From NCBI RefSeq assembly GCF_026339955.1, contig NZ_JAPEPW010000002.1:186001-250000 (forward strand): 64,000 bases of DNA. Reading direction: 5' to 3'. Positions 18,633 to 28,240 of the stretch are shown one piece after another. Source of the stretch: Streptomyces sp. NBC_01549 (GTDB taxonomy: Bacteria > Actinomycetota > Actinomycetes > Streptomycetales > Streptomycetaceae). The notes beneath the pieces were generated by a model. That model worked only from the letters and a program-made list of their open reading frames with translations. It was not told the origin of the DNA and ran no database searches. A program made the translations under genes and the position numbers. Within the stretch, counting starts at the first letter, position 1, and each line of letters starts with the position of its first letter.

Positions 18633-21223
18633 TCGAGCAGTACGTGTGGGATCTTCAAGAGGTTGACGAGACGCAGGTCGCGGTCGTCGGCGGCAAGGGC
18701 GCGCACCTGGGCGGGCTGTCGCGCATCGAAGGCATCCGCGTGCCGGGTGGCTTCTGCGTGACGACGGACGCCTTCCGGCGGATCATGGCGGAAGCGCCAT
18801 CGATCGACGATCGACTCGATCAGCTGTCGCGCCTGAACCCGGACGACCAGGAGGCGATCCGCACGCTCAGCGCGCAGATTCGTCGGACCATCGAAGGGAT
18901 TGCCGTCCCGGGCGATCTCGCGGCGGCGATCATCCGCGCGCTCGCGCAGTTCGGCGAGCAGGCCGCCTACGCCGTCCGATCCAGCGCGACGGCGGAGGAC
19001 TTGCCGACGGCCTCCTTCGCCGGCCAGCAGGACACGTATTTGAACATCGTGGGGCCGGCGGCGATCCTCCAGCACGTCAGCCGGTGCTGGGCCTCGCTGT
19101 TCACCGAACGAGCCGTGACCTACCGCCAGCGGAACGGCATCGACCACCGCACGGTCCGCATGGCCGTGGTCGTGCAGCAGATGGTCTTCCCGCATGCGGC
19201 AGGCATCCTCTTCACGGCCGACCCCGTCACGGGCAACCGGAAGGTCGCCACCGTGGACGCCGGCTTCGGCCTCGGCGAGGCACTGGTCTCCGGCCTGGTG
19301 AACCCGGACGTCTTCAAGGTGCGACACGGCGAAGTCGTCGCCAAGGCGATCGCCGCCAAACAGCGCGCCGTTCAGGCCCTGCCGGCCGGCGGTACGCGGG
19401 AAGTGGCGATCGACTCGCAGCGGCAGGAGCAGCCGGCGCTGACGGATGCTCAGGTGGTGCGGCTCGTGGAGCTCGGGCGGCGTATCGAAGCGCACTTCGG
19501 CCGCCCGCAGGACATCGAATGGTGCCTGGTCGATGAGGGCTTCCAGATCGTTCAGAGCCGGCCGATCACGACGCTGTTCCCCATCCCCGAGACCGGCGAC
19601 CAGGAGAATCACGTCTACGTCTCCGTTGGTCATGGGCAGATGATGACCGACCCCATGAAGCCCCTGGGGCTCTCCATGTGGCGACTGACGGCCATGGTGC
19701 CGATGCACGAGGCCGGCGGGAGGCTGTTCGTCGACGTCACCCGGCGCTTGGCCTCGCCCGCGAGCCGCGCCGGCCTCCTGGACGTCCTGGGGAGAGGGGA
19801 CCCGCTGGTCAGGGACGCTCTGGAGACCGTCCTCGACCGCGACGGTTTCGTCCCGTCGCTCCCGGACGCGGGTCCCGGCGGGCCGTCCGGCGGTACGTCC
19901 GCCCCGATCGAGACCGATCCGGCCATCGTCACCGAGCTGATCGAGCGCAGCCAGGTGTCCATCGCCGCCCTGGAGCGCGACATCCGGACGAAGACCGGAC
20001 CGGCGCTGTTCGACTTCCTGCTGGAGGCCTTCGAGGAGCACAAGCGAGTCCTCAGTGATCCGCTGAACCTTCAGGCGATCATGGCGGGGATGGAGGCCAC
20101 GTGGTGGCTCAACGACAAGCTGCAGGACTGGCTGGGCGAGAAGAACGCGGCTGACACGCTGACGCTGTCCGCCCCCGACAACGTCACGTCGGAGATGGGA
20201 CTGGCGCTGCTCGACGTCGCGGACGTGATCCGCCCGCAGCCGGAGGTGGTGGCGTTCCTGCAAGGCGTCGAGGACGAGGGTTTCCTGGATGAGCTGGCGA
20301 AACTCGCGGGCGGGACCGAAGCGCGCGACGCCATAGAGGCCTACCTCGACCTGTACGGCATGCGCTGCGTCGGCGAGATCGACATCACGAGGCCACGTTG
20401 GCGTGAGCGCCCCACCACGCTCGTGCCCGTGATCCTCGACAACGTCAGGAACTTCGAGCCGGGCGCCGCCGAGCGGCGCTTCGAGCAAGGGCGGCAGAAG
20501 GCGCAGAAGAAGGAACAGGACGTGCTGTCACGCTTGCGGGCCCTGCCGGACGGGGACCGGAAAGCCGACGTGGCCAAGCGGATGATCGACCAGGTCCGAT
20601 CCTTCATCGGGTACCGGGAGTACCCGAAGTACGGCATCGTCAGCCGCTACTTCGTCTACAAGCAGGCCCTGCTGGAGGAGGCCGAGCGCCTCGTGCAGGC
20701 CAACGTGCTTCTCGAGAAGGAGGACATCTTCTACCTCACGTTCCAGGAACTCCACGACGTCGTGCGCTCGAACCAGGTGGATGGCCGGCTCGTCCAGCAG
20801 CGCAAGGACGCGTTCCGGTCGTATCACGCGCTCACACCGCCCCGGGTGCTCACATCGGATGGTGAGGCCGTCACCGGGGCGTACCGGCGCGACGACGTGC
20901 CGGCCGACGCCCTGATCGGCCTCCCGGTTTCCGCCGGGACCATCGAGGGAAGGGCCCGCGTCATCCTTGACATGGCGGAGGCCGATCTCGAAGCGGGCGA
21001 CATCCTGGTCACGACCTTCACGGACCCCAGCTGGTCGCCGCTGTTCGTCGGAATCGCGGGCCTGGTGACGGAGGTGGGCGGCCTGATGACCCATGGCGCG
21101 GTGATCGCCCGGGAGTACGGCTTGCCGGCCGTCGTGGGCGTGGAGCAGGCCACCCGGCTGATCCGGGACGGGCAGCGGATCCGCGTGCACGGAACCGACG
21201 GGTACGTCGAGATCCTGCCTTGA
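18629..21223 (+). CDS. rph: Rifampin phosphotransferase (rifamycin inactivation)
   Basis: 864 residues, the usual size for RPH. The start ATG 18629 follows GGAGGT. Domain order: N-terminal ATP-binding domain (VGGKGAHLGGLSRI; YAVRSSATAEDLPTASFAGQ; GILFTADPVTGNRKVATVDAG; DIEWCLVDEGFQIVQSRPIT), central rifamycin-binding domain, and C-terminal swivelling His domain with MTHGAVIAREYGLPAVVG (His near residue 822). RPH transfers the beta-phosphate of ATP to the C21 hydroxyl of rifamycins, in the cytoplasm. PEP synthase is excluded by the length, the weak PEP-domain features and the RAE context. Intact and probably functional. Confidence 0.9.
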   Translation: MIEQYVWDLQEVDETQVAVVGGKGAHLGGLSRIEGIRVPGGFCVTTDAFRRIMAEAPSIDDRLDQLSRLNPDDQEAIRTLSAQIRRTIEGIAVPGDLAAAIIRALAQFGEQAAYAVRSSATAEDLPTASFAGQQDTYLNIVGPAAILQHVSRCWASLFTERAVTYRQRNGIDHRTVRMAVVVQQMVFPHAAGILFTADPVTGNRKVATVDAGFGLGEALVSGLVNPDVFKVRHGEVVAKAIAAKQRAVQALPAGGTREVAIDSQRQEQPALTDAQVVRLVELGRRIEAHFGRPQDIEWCLVDEGFQIVQSRPITTLFPIPETGDQENHVYVSVGHGQMMTDPMKPLGLSMWRLTAMVPMHEAGGRLFVDVTRRLASPASRAGLLDVLGRGDPLVRDALETVLDRDGFVPSLPDAGPGGPSGGTSAPIETDPAIVTELIERSQVSIAALERDIRTKTGPALFDFLLEAFEEHKRVLSDPLNLQAIMAGMEATWWLNDKLQDWLGEKNAADTLTLSAPDNVTSEMGLALLDVADVIRPQPEVVAFLQGVEDEGFLDELAKLAGGTEARDAIEAYLDLYGMRCVGEIDITRPRWRERPTTLVPVILDNVRNFEPGAAERRFEQGRQKAQKKEQDVLSRLRALPDGDRKADVAKRMIDQVRSFIGYREYPKYGIVSRYFVYKQALLEEAERLVQANVLLEKEDIFYLTFQELHDVVRSNQVDGRLVQQRKDAFRSYHALTPPRVLTSDGEAVTGAYRRDDVPADALIGLPVSAGTIEGRARVILDMAEADLEAGDILVTTFTDPSWSPLFVGIAGLVTEVGGLMTHGAVIAREYGLPAVVGVEQATRLIRDGQRIRVHGTDGYVEILP

Positions 21224-21508
21224 CCGATCACACCGAGAAGGCCCATCCGTAGCGTCCGGTTAAAACGACGCCAAGCAGGGGGAGGACGATGCATGCCACG
21301 GAGAGCTGGCAGGACGTAGCCGTGCGCATCACGGCGATCCTCGCCTTGTGTGCCTGCTTGCGCTACCACCTTGCGGCCAGGCAGCCGAGCCACCTCGGCC
21401 GTGCGCGACAGCAATGAGCGCGCTTCCACCTCGTTCTGCTCTTCTTCGGCCACGGCAGCGTTCTGGACCGGCCGGCCCAACAGATATAGAAGCGTCGGTT
21501 GACGATCC

Positions 21509-21800
21509 TTGCACCAGGGACTCTGGCGCACATACTTGACGATGCGACAGCTCGCCCCGTTGTTCCGCATCTCCAAGTCGGCCGCGGACCGGATCATCGA
21601 CCACCTCGGTCCGATACGTGCTCCAGCCGCGGAAGAGGTTCCGAAAGGACACGGTGCTCTATGTCGACGGCCCTCTGGCTGGGAGGAGTCCGGCGCCGAG
21701 GCCGCCGACGGCAAGACAATGACGATCGCCGACGGCGGCTATCAGGGCACCGATCCGGACCGCGAGGAGTACCTGCATTTCGCCGACGGCCTGGGAGGGT
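21509..21800 (+). pseudogene. IS5-type (DDE_Tnp_4) transposase remnant
   Basis: YLTMRQLAPLF.ISKSAADRIIDHLGP is the helix-turn-helix of a common Streptomyces IS5-type transposase. After a large internal deletion, WEESGAEAADGKTMTIADGGYQGTD belongs to its catalytic part. The same family left another stump at 34366-34560. Confidence 0.65.
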
Positions 21801-21860
21801 CAGGCCGACTCCGTCCGTATGGCCAGGTAGCGATCGCGGTCTGCGTGACCGCGATGTGAT

Positions 21861-23030
21861 TCAGCCGGTCTTGACGGCGAAGGGGCCGCCGTCGCCGAAG
21901 GCGAGCCACGCGAAGTTCTCGCCGATGCGGCGGTGTCCTGCGGGATCAGGATGGACCTCGTCGGGCAGTGGCAGTTCCGCGAAGTCCTTCTCGCCGTAAA
22001 GGTCGCGGCCGTCGAGGTAATGGAGGTTCGTGTCGTCAGCCGCCCGCTGTTCGACGATTCGGGCGAGTTCGTCGCGGATGACATTGAGCGTCAGGCGCCC
22101 GGCGGCGCGTTCGCCCGTGGCCTTGAACCGCAAGGTTCCGCCGTCGAAGTCGGGCGCGAGGGGGCCGGGGGTGTCCTCCTGCACCGGGCACAGGATGGGG
22201 GACACGACCAGCAGCGGTGTGGTCGGATGCCCGTCGCGGATGGTGTCCAAGAAGCCGTGGACCGCAGGGGTGAAGGCGCGCAGGCGCATCGCGTCGGTGT
22301 TGACGATATTGATGCCGATCTTGAGGCTGATCAGGTCCGCGGGGGTGTCCCGCATCGCGCGGGCGGTGAACGGGTCGAGCAGCGCGCTGCCGCCGAACCC
22401 CAGGTTGACCAACTCCACCCCGCCCTGGGCTGCGGCCAGGGCCGACCAGACGGCGGTCGGGTGGGCGGCGTTCGAGCCGTGGCTGATGGAACTGCCGTGG
22501 TGCAGCCATACTCTGCGCCCGATGTCCGGCGCCGGCTCGACCGGGGCATTGGTGCGCAGGGCGATCAGCTCGGTGATCTCCGTATGCGGAAGCCAGATCT
22601 CGACGTCCTTGTCACGCGCCGGCAGACCGGTGAACCGGGCGGTGCCGGCAGGACCCTCACGCACTTCGGCGGACTGGGTGACCATATCGATGATCGTGCC
22701 GACGTTACCGCCGGCCACCGTGGCCTGGGCAGCGAGACGGCCATCGACCAGCAGGTCGTACACGCCGTCCGCCGGGGCCGGGAAACCTCGGTAGACCCGC
22801 TTGGTAGGCAGCGTGTCCAGTTCGATGGTGGTGGCCCGGGTACGAAATGCCAGGCGCACGCCGGAGGGCTGCGCCTCGGCTACGGCCAGTTGGTTGTCAG
22901 GGATCTGTCGACGAGCCCGAGCGGGCAGCCGATGCGGCAGCAGGCCGTGCGCGGTCGGTTCCACGTCGAGGAAACCGCGCAGGATGTCCGCGGTGACAGG
23001 TGTGGTGATCCAGTCGTGCTCAGTGTTCAT
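21861..23030 (-). CDS. SGNH/GDSL-family hydrolase
   Basis: 389 residues with an N-terminal beta-sandwich-like part and a C-terminal SGNH hydrolase domain: nucleophile Ser in WLHHGSSISHGSNA, block II Gly in NLGFGGSALLD, block III Asn in SLKIGINIVN, and Asp/His in LPDEVHPDPAGH. Such enzymes deacylate or hydrolyse esters of sugars or lipids. No clear signal peptide. It lies next to a decayed TetR gene of the same orientation, so it may once have been under that regulator. Confidence 0.88.
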   Translation of the reverse strand: MNTEHDWITTPVTADILRGFLDVEPTAHGLLPHRLPARARRQIPDNQLAVAEAQPSGVRLAFRTRATTIELDTLPTKRVYRGFPAPADGVYDLLVDGRLAAQATVAGGNVGTIIDMVTQSAEVREGPAGTARFTGLPARDKDVEIWLPHTEITELIALRTNAPVEPAPDIGRRVWLHHGSSISHGSNAAHPTAVWSALAAAQGGVELVNLGFGGSALLDPFTARAMRDTPADLISLKIGINIVNTDAMRLRAFTPAVHGFLDTIRDGHPTTPLLVVSPILCPVQEDTPGPLAPDFDGGTLRFKATGERAAGRLTLNVIRDELARIVEQRAADDTNLHYLDGRDLYGEKDFAELPLPDEVHPDPAGHRRIGENFAWLAFGDGGPFAVKTG

Positions 23031-23149
23031 TGTCCCAGCCTGTTGATCGGATTTCCGGATTGTTCAGGTGTGCCGGGGCGCGGCGCGGTGGACGGTCTCC
23101 GGCGGCGCGGTTCCCTGCTGGTCGAGGCGTGGTTCGGTTCAGCAGCGGA

Positions 23150-23576
23150 GCGTCGACGGAATCCAAGATCCAGGCCCAGGATTCCGGCGAGTCGACGGCG
23201 GTGTCGCCGAAGCCACCGGCCATTTCCAGGCTGACGTAACCGTGGGAGACGCTGTCCAGCATCCGGACCGCGTGCGTCTGGTCGGGTTCCGTCAGGTCGT
23301 AGCCACGCAGGATCGCCTGTCATGTGTGTGTGCCGTACTCCGGCGCAGGCGCCCGCCGTCCCGGGGTCGAGCCTGAGTCGGGCGGCGGCGCAGCGGCCAG
23401 GATGCTCCCGGCGTGGTCGCGGCAGGCATCAGCTTCGGGCGCGAGTGCGGACTCGCGGCCTTGCCGTCGAACCTCCGGGTGAGCGCCGAGACGGTCACCC
23501 GGTCGAAGCCGACGTCGTCGGTCAGTTCCGCGCCCGCCAGGGTCAGGCGCTCCGGGGCCAGCCCTGCTCCAACCAT
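23150..23576 (-). pseudogene. TetR-family regulator, broken
   Basis: The N-terminal helix-turn-helix is recognisable from 23576 (APERLTLAGAELTDDVGFDR; VTVSALTRRFDGKAAS). After missing and shifted sequence, the C-terminal domain appears in another frame (MLDSVSHGYVSLEMAGGFGD; WAWILDSVDAP). The middle is deleted or scrambled. It is divergent from the FBP-domain gene, and a good operator-like palindrome lies between them. Confidence 0.7.
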
Positions 23577-23610
23577 AACCTTCCTCCCATACAGCGGTAA
23601 CCATTATGCA

Positions 23611-23633
23611 TTTGCCTAATAACTTTAGGCAAA
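23611..23633. promoter_or_regulatory. Perfect 9-bp inverted repeat, TetR-type operator
   Basis: TTTGCCTAA-N5-TTAGGCAAA is a perfect 9+9 bp palindrome in an otherwise GC-rich region. It lies between the divergent TetR remnant and the FBP gene, 14 bp before the FBP start. Its size and place are those of a TetR operator. Confidence 0.65.
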
Positions 23634-23647
23634 CTAGCCTGCCACTC

Positions 23648-24139
23648 ATGAAACCGCTGACTGAGCAAGAGATCCGTACCGCGTTCGTGAACTGCAGCAA
23701 GGGCGAGGCGAAGCGCCTGTCCGTCCCCCGCGACCTGGTTGAACGGCCCTGGGGCGACCTGGACTTCCTCGGCTGGCGGGACCCCCAGGCCCCCGACCGG
23801 GCCTACCTCGCCACCGAGCTGGACGGCCGCCCGGTGGCACTCGCGTTGCGCTGCCCCGGTGCCACTTCTTGGCAGACGCGGCGCAGCATGTGCTCGATAT
23901 GCCTGACCACCCACACCGGGGGCGTCTCGCTGATGGTCGCCGCGAAGGCGGGCAAGGCCGGGCAGCAGGGCAACTCCGTGGGCGCCTACATGTGCAGCGA
24001 CCTCGCCTGCCCGCTGTACGTGCGGGGCAAGAAGGACCCGGGCGTCGGTGCGCGGCTTCCCGAGTCGCTCACCCTGGAGGAGAAGATCCAGCGGACCGTC
24101 GCGAACCTCGTCGCGTTCATCGCCAAGGTCACCGCATGA
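23648..24139 (+). CDS. FBP-domain (treble-clef zinc finger) protein
   Basis: 163 residues. The C-terminal half has CSICLTTHTGGVSLMVAAKA and SVGAYMCSDLACPLYVRGKK, whose four cysteines form the treble-clef finger of the FBP domain (EF-G-binding / fusidic acid resistance-type proteins). The family binds the ribosomal translocase EF-G in some bacteria. Start ATG 23648 is chosen because MKPLTEQEIRTAFVNCSKGE is the conserved N-terminus. Divergent from a TetR remnant. Confidence 0.83.
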   Translation: MKPLTEQEIRTAFVNCSKGEAKRLSVPRDLVERPWGDLDFLGWRDPQAPDRAYLATELDGRPVALALRCPGATSWQTRRSMCSICLTTHTGGVSLMVAAKAGKAGQQGNSVGAYMCSDLACPLYVRGKKDPGVGARLPESLTLEEKIQRTVANLVAFIAKVTA

Positions 24140-24276
24140 AGCAACCAGCCACGCACGCCACACCTGCCCGTATTGGATGCGACGCGGCGCCATTCGCACA
24201 TTTCGCTTACGGAATCGAACCTTGGACAGCCCGCCACGTGGTAGGCGAGGCCAGAATCGTCGATCATGATCACTGA
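24136..24276 (+). CDS. Short ORF overlapping the FBP gene, doubtful
   Basis: ATG overlaps the FBP stop (ATGA) and gives 46 codons (MKQPATHATPARIGCD...). Coupling is possible, but the sequence has no recognisable features and may be chance. Confidence 0.2.
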   Translation: MKQPATHATPARIGCDAAPFAHFAYGIEPWTARHVVGEARIVDHDH

Positions 24277-25310
24277 CGAGCCGACGCGGGCGCCTCAGGG
24301 GCTGGCGGGGTGCCGGTGGCTGTTCCCGTCCGCGCTGGTCCTCGAGCTGGAATCGGGCGCCCGCACATCCGGCCGGCGGCCGCGGCGCAGGCCTCGCCGT
24401 CGCGATGGTCCCGGTCGGTCTGCTGTCCAACACCTCGGGCGGTGTGGTGATGGTCGCCGTGTTCACACTCGCAGTGCACCGGCCTTTCCGCGATGTGGCC
24501 TGGATCGGCGGCGTTGGCCTCGCGCTGGTCCCGCTCCTTTACTGGTTGCGCCCCTACCCCGACCTGCCTTACGCCGGAGCCGTCGCGCTCACGTGGCTGT
24601 TCAACGTGTCGATCATCGGCTGGGGCATGTTCGTCCGTTCCCAACGGATGCTGAGCCTCAGGGGCCAGGCGCATCAGGCGGAGAGCGAGGCACGGCTGCT
24701 CGCTGAGCAGGCCCAGCGTCTGGCCCGCGAGGCCATCGCGCGCGACATGCACGACGTCCTCGCTCACCGGCTCACCGGCTCACCCTGCTCAGCGTGCACG
24801 CGGGCGCGCTGGAGTTCCGGTCCTACGCCGCCGCGCGAGGAGATCGCCCGGGCCGCCGGCGTCATCCGGGACAGCGCCCACGAGGCCCTGCAGGACCTGC
24901 GGGAGATCATCGGCGCGCTCCGGGCCGGTGAGTCCGACGACGCTGCCGACGACCGGCCGCAGCCCACGCTCGCCGCACTGGACGTTCTGGTCGCCGAGTG
25001 CCGCGAGGCGGGCATGAAGGTCACCCTCGAACACCGGGTCGCCGACCTTGCCGCCGTCCCCGCCTCCGTCGGCCGCACCGCCGACCGCATCGTCCAGGAG
25101 GCCCTGACCAACGCCCGTAAACACGCTCCCGGCACAGAGGTGATGGTCCGCCTCACCGGCACTCTCGGCGACAGTCTGACCCTCGCCGTCACCAACCCGG
25201 CCGCCCTCGGAGGTGCCACCAGTCCCCGGCTCACGCCAGGGCGTGATCGGCCTCACGGAACGCGCGGCCCTTACGGGTGGTCGCCTGGAACACGGCGCCA
25301 CGGTCGGCGC
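24266..25310 (+). pseudogene. DesK/NarL-type sensor histidine kinase, frameshifted
   Basis: Starts MITDEPTRAPQGLAG. Membrane segments around VVMVAVFTLAVHRPF and VAWIGGVGLALVPLLYWL are followed by the phosphoacceptor IARDMHDVLAHRLT (HisKA_3) and ATPase parts (DRIVQEALTNARKHAPGTEV). A tandem duplication of CACCGGCT near 24770 shifts the frame at the H-box; a second indel restores it, and a third near 25215 precedes GVIGLTERAALTGGRLEHGA. A further deletion seems to affect the N-terminal membrane part. No response regulator follows. Confidence 0.75.
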
Positions 25311-25560
25311 CTTGTACAGCGTGCTCCACACCGGCGCGCGCAAAGCGCCGAGCCTCGCCCGGTTCACTTTCCTCGACCCCCACGCCCGCCAGTTCTGGTG
25401 CGACTGGGACGAAGTCGCCGACGACCTCACCGCCCAGCTGCGCGCCGCTGCCGGCGCCAACCCCTTGGACCGCGCCCTCATCGACCTCGTCGGCGAGCTG
25501 TCCACCCGCAGTGACACCTTCCGCGAGCTGTGGGCCCGCCACGACGTGCGCGCCGTCGGG
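25311..25560 (+). pseudogene. MmyB-type regulator C-terminal fragment fused to the kinase remnant
   Basis: LARFTFLDPHARQFWCDWDE then LDRALIDLVGELSTRSDTF and RELWARHDVR form the ligand-domain core of an XRE/MmyB regulator. The frame is continuous with the histidine-kinase C-terminus upstream, so a deletion produced a chimera. It ends in reversed transposase sequence at about 25560. Confidence 0.65.
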
Positions 25561-25793
25561 ACGGAGATCCGGTTGTCGCGGGCAAGTCCGTCCTGCGGGT
25601 CGTCGGCGGTGTAGAGCTGGGCAACGACGTCGGCCAACCAGCGCAGGATCAAGACGCTCTGTTTGAACGGCCCCAGGGCGCGGGTGCTCTTGCGGGTCCC
25701 GAGACGCTCGCGGTGTTCGAGCAGCAGCTTCGCGAGGGCCTCAGCAGTGGCCCGGCTGACATCGAGCACGCCGGTGTAGGTGACACTGGTCAA
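25561..25793 (-). pseudogene. IS5-type transposase N-terminal fragment
   Basis: MTSVTYTGVLDVSRATAEAL, RRALGPFKQ-like TRALGPFKQSVLILRWL and LARDNRISVPTA match the N-terminus of a common Streptomyces IS5-type transposase. Homology stops where the MmyB fragment begins. Confidence 0.65.
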
Positions 25794-25966
25794 CGCGTGA
25801 AGCCTCTCGGTACCCGGAGTCTGTTCTTCGCAGACCTGTTCCTACCAGGGGCTTCTCGCGTATCTGATGCCGGGTCAAGCCCGTCTGATGTCCCTAGTCA
25901 GGAAGATCTCGGATCTGTCGGACGGGCGGCATACTCTGAGCCCTGTCCGCACTATCTGGGAGAGTC

Positions 25967-26362
25967 ATGACAAGTAGGTTCACTGAGTTGACCGTTGACT
26001 GCCACGATCCGGAGAGGCTCGCGACCTTCTGGTGCGAGGTCTTGGACTTCAAGGTGATCGACCGGAGCGAGGGCAAGGTCGAGATCGGTTCCTGGGTGCC
26101 GACCGTCGAGGATGTGCGGGCCCGCCAGATGCCGCCCACCCTGCAGTTCATCCAGGTGCCCGAGGGAAAGACCGTCAAGAACCGACTTCACCTCGACGTC
26201 AGCCCGATCGACGGCAGCACCGAGGACGAGGTAACCAGATTGCTCGGCCTCGGCGCCACCAAGACGGATGTGGGCCAGGGCTCAGACCGAAACTGGGTGG
26301 TCATGGCAGACCCCGAGGGCAACGAGTTCGACGTCCTGCGTACCCTGGCACCGCAGAACTAG
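25967..26362 (+). CDS. VOC-family (glyoxalase/bleomycin-resistance fold) protein
   Basis: 131 residues from ATG 25967 with GGGAGAG upstream. Repeated beta-alpha-beta modules: TELTVDCHDPERLATFWCEV, RLHLDVSPIDGSTEDEV and DRNWVVMADPEGNEFDVL. Members bind metal or sequester small molecules; this single-domain form has no assigned substrate. A related protein lies at 46350-46733. Confidence 0.88.
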   Translation: MTSRFTELTVDCHDPERLATFWCEVLDFKVIDRSEGKVEIGSWVPTVEDVRARQMPPTLQFIQVPEGKTVKNRLHLDVSPIDGSTEDEVTRLLGLGATKTDVGQGSDRNWVVMADPEGNEFDVLRTLAPQN

Positions 26363-26623
26363 TGCAGCTCCGCGTTGATGCTGCGAGGGTCATGCGGCTC
26401 TGCCTTCTTCCTGGGTCTGCCCCAGCCATTCGTAGGGTTGTGGCACCCGGGGGAGCGGGGTGTGGCTTTCATGCGGCTGCCGTTCGTGGCTTGGCAGGCT
26501 TGGCCGCCCCGCTCCCCACGACGACTCGGCCGCCGATTGGGAACTGCGAATCTGTCGCTGCGTAGAGCAATGCCGGCGAGGTCGTCCGTGGTACGCACTG
26601 CAAGCACGACCGACTGGAGCGCG

Positions 26624-27820
26624 ATGAGCCGGATATGGGCGGGGACCGACTGCGGGAAGACCCACCACCACACGCTGGTCCTGGACGCCGAGGGCAACAC
26701 CCTGCTGTCGCGGCGGGTGGCCAACGACGAGGCGGAACTCCTCCAGCTGCTCGGGGATGTCCTGGACCTCGCCGACGGTGCCCCGGTGACGTGGGCCCTG
26801 GACATGACCGGCGGTGAGCCCGGCCTGCTGATCGCCCTGCTGGTCAACCACGGCCAGGAGCTTGTCTACATCCCCGGCATCGCGGTCAACCGCGCCACCG
26901 ACAGCTACCGCGGCCAGGGCAAGACCGACGCCCGCGACGCCAGAGTGATCGCCGATCAAGCCCGGATGTGACGCGATCTGCAGCCGATCCGGCCTGGCGA
27001 CGAGGCAACCATCGAGCTGCGACTGCTGACCGAGCACCGCGTCGACCTGATCGCCGACCGCACGCGGATCACTAACCGGCTCAAGGCCCTGCTGACCAGC
27101 ATGTTCCCCGCCCTGGAACGCAGTCTGCACCTCGACAACGCCGGGCCGTTGATCCTGCTGACCGGCTACCAGACACCGGCCGCGATCCGCCGAGCGGGCA
27201 CCAGCCGGCTGACCACCTGGCTGCGCAACCGCAAGGTCCGAGGCGCCGATGCCCTTGCTGCCGCGGCGGTCGAGGCCGCCGAACGCCAGCACACCGCCGT
27301 CACGGGTGAGAAGGCCATCGCGAAGATGGTGCACACCCTGACGAAGGAGGTGATGGCCCTCAACGAGAAGATCTCCGAGACCGACAAGCTCATCGAGGGC
27401 CGGTTTCGCGAACACGAACTCGCCGAAGTGATCGAGTCCGTGCCCGGCATCGGCACCGTGCTCGGCGCCGAGTTCCTCGCCGCCGTCGGCGGCAGCCTTG
27501 ATGCCTTCCCGACCCCTGACCGGCTCGCGGCGTTCGCTGGTGTCGCTCCCGCGCCACGGGACTCCGGCAAGGTCAGCGGCAACCTGCACCGGCCTCAGCG
27601 ATACCACCGGCGCCTGCAACGGGTCTTCTACACCTCCGCGCTCATCAGCATCCAGCGCGACCCGAACTCGCGGACGTTCTACGACAGGAAACGGGCCGAG
27701 GGGAAACGGCATGTGCAGGCCGTCCTCGCCCTCGCACGCCGACGCGTCAACGTCATATGGGCCCTCATTCATGACCGACGGTGCTACCACGTGACACCTC
27801 CCATCACTCATGCCGCTTGA
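26624..27820 (+). pseudogene. IS110-family transposase with in-frame TGA
   Basis: About 398 codons from ATG 26624. DEDD domain: WAGTDCGKTHHHTLVLDAEG, ALDMTGGEPGL and QGKTDARDARVIADQAR. The C-terminal Tnp_20 domain with ESVPGIGTVLGAEFLAAVGG is complete. Codon 116 (26969-26971) is TGA where relatives have Arg (ARM-stop-RDLQ), a CGA to TGA change; the frame is otherwise intact. IS110 elements lack long inverted repeats, so ends are not defined. Confidence 0.8.
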
Positions 27821-27824
27821 CTTC

Positions 27825-28240
27825 CGGATTGGGAAGCCTTGAGTGCGGTGCCGTCGTAGGTCCAGCGGAAGGGGCGGGCTTCGTCGTCGTAGGCGAGGGC
27901 GAATTCCCGGATCTGGTCGATCAGGTCCTGGCGGGAGGTGAACTCGCCGCGTCGCAGGAGGCGGCGGGCCAGGATCGAGAAGGAAATCTCCACCTGGTTG
28001 AGCCAGGAGGCGTGCTTGGGCGTGTGGTGGACCACGAAGCGGGGGTGCCCGGCCAGCCAAGCCCGGGTGGCCTTGGAGGTGTGCGAGGACCCGTTGTCCA
28101 TGACCAGGTGGATGCTCAGGGCGGGGTCGATGGCGCGGTCCAGCAGACGTAGGAAGCGGATGAAGGTGACCGAGTTGTTGCGGGCGATGTCCTCGACCAG
28201 GACCTGCCCGGTGTGGGCGTCTAGGGCCTGTGTGATGTCG
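27825..28240 (-). pseudogene. IS630-family transposase C-terminal fragment
   Basis: HLVMDNGSSHTSKATRAWLA, VHHTPKHASWLNQVEISF and DDEARPFRWTYDGTALKAS are the last two acidic motifs and tail of an IS630-type DDE domain. The 5' part is missing; its upstream edge joins another transposase at about 28240. Confidence 0.75.

Noticed and set aside
18221..20488. Minus-strand 755-codon frame opposite rph
   Set aside because: Shadow of the strongly coding rifampin phosphotransferase.
18629..21223. rph product as PEP synthase or pyruvate phosphate dikinase
   Set aside because: Length (864), domain order and the upstream RAE-like element fit rifampin phosphotransferase; the C-terminal PEP/pyruvate barrel of PpsA/PpdK is absent.
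26362..26623. Gene between the VOC protein and the IS110 transposase
   Set aside because: Open frames exist, but they are extensions of the IS110 frame or shadows without ribosome-binding sites.
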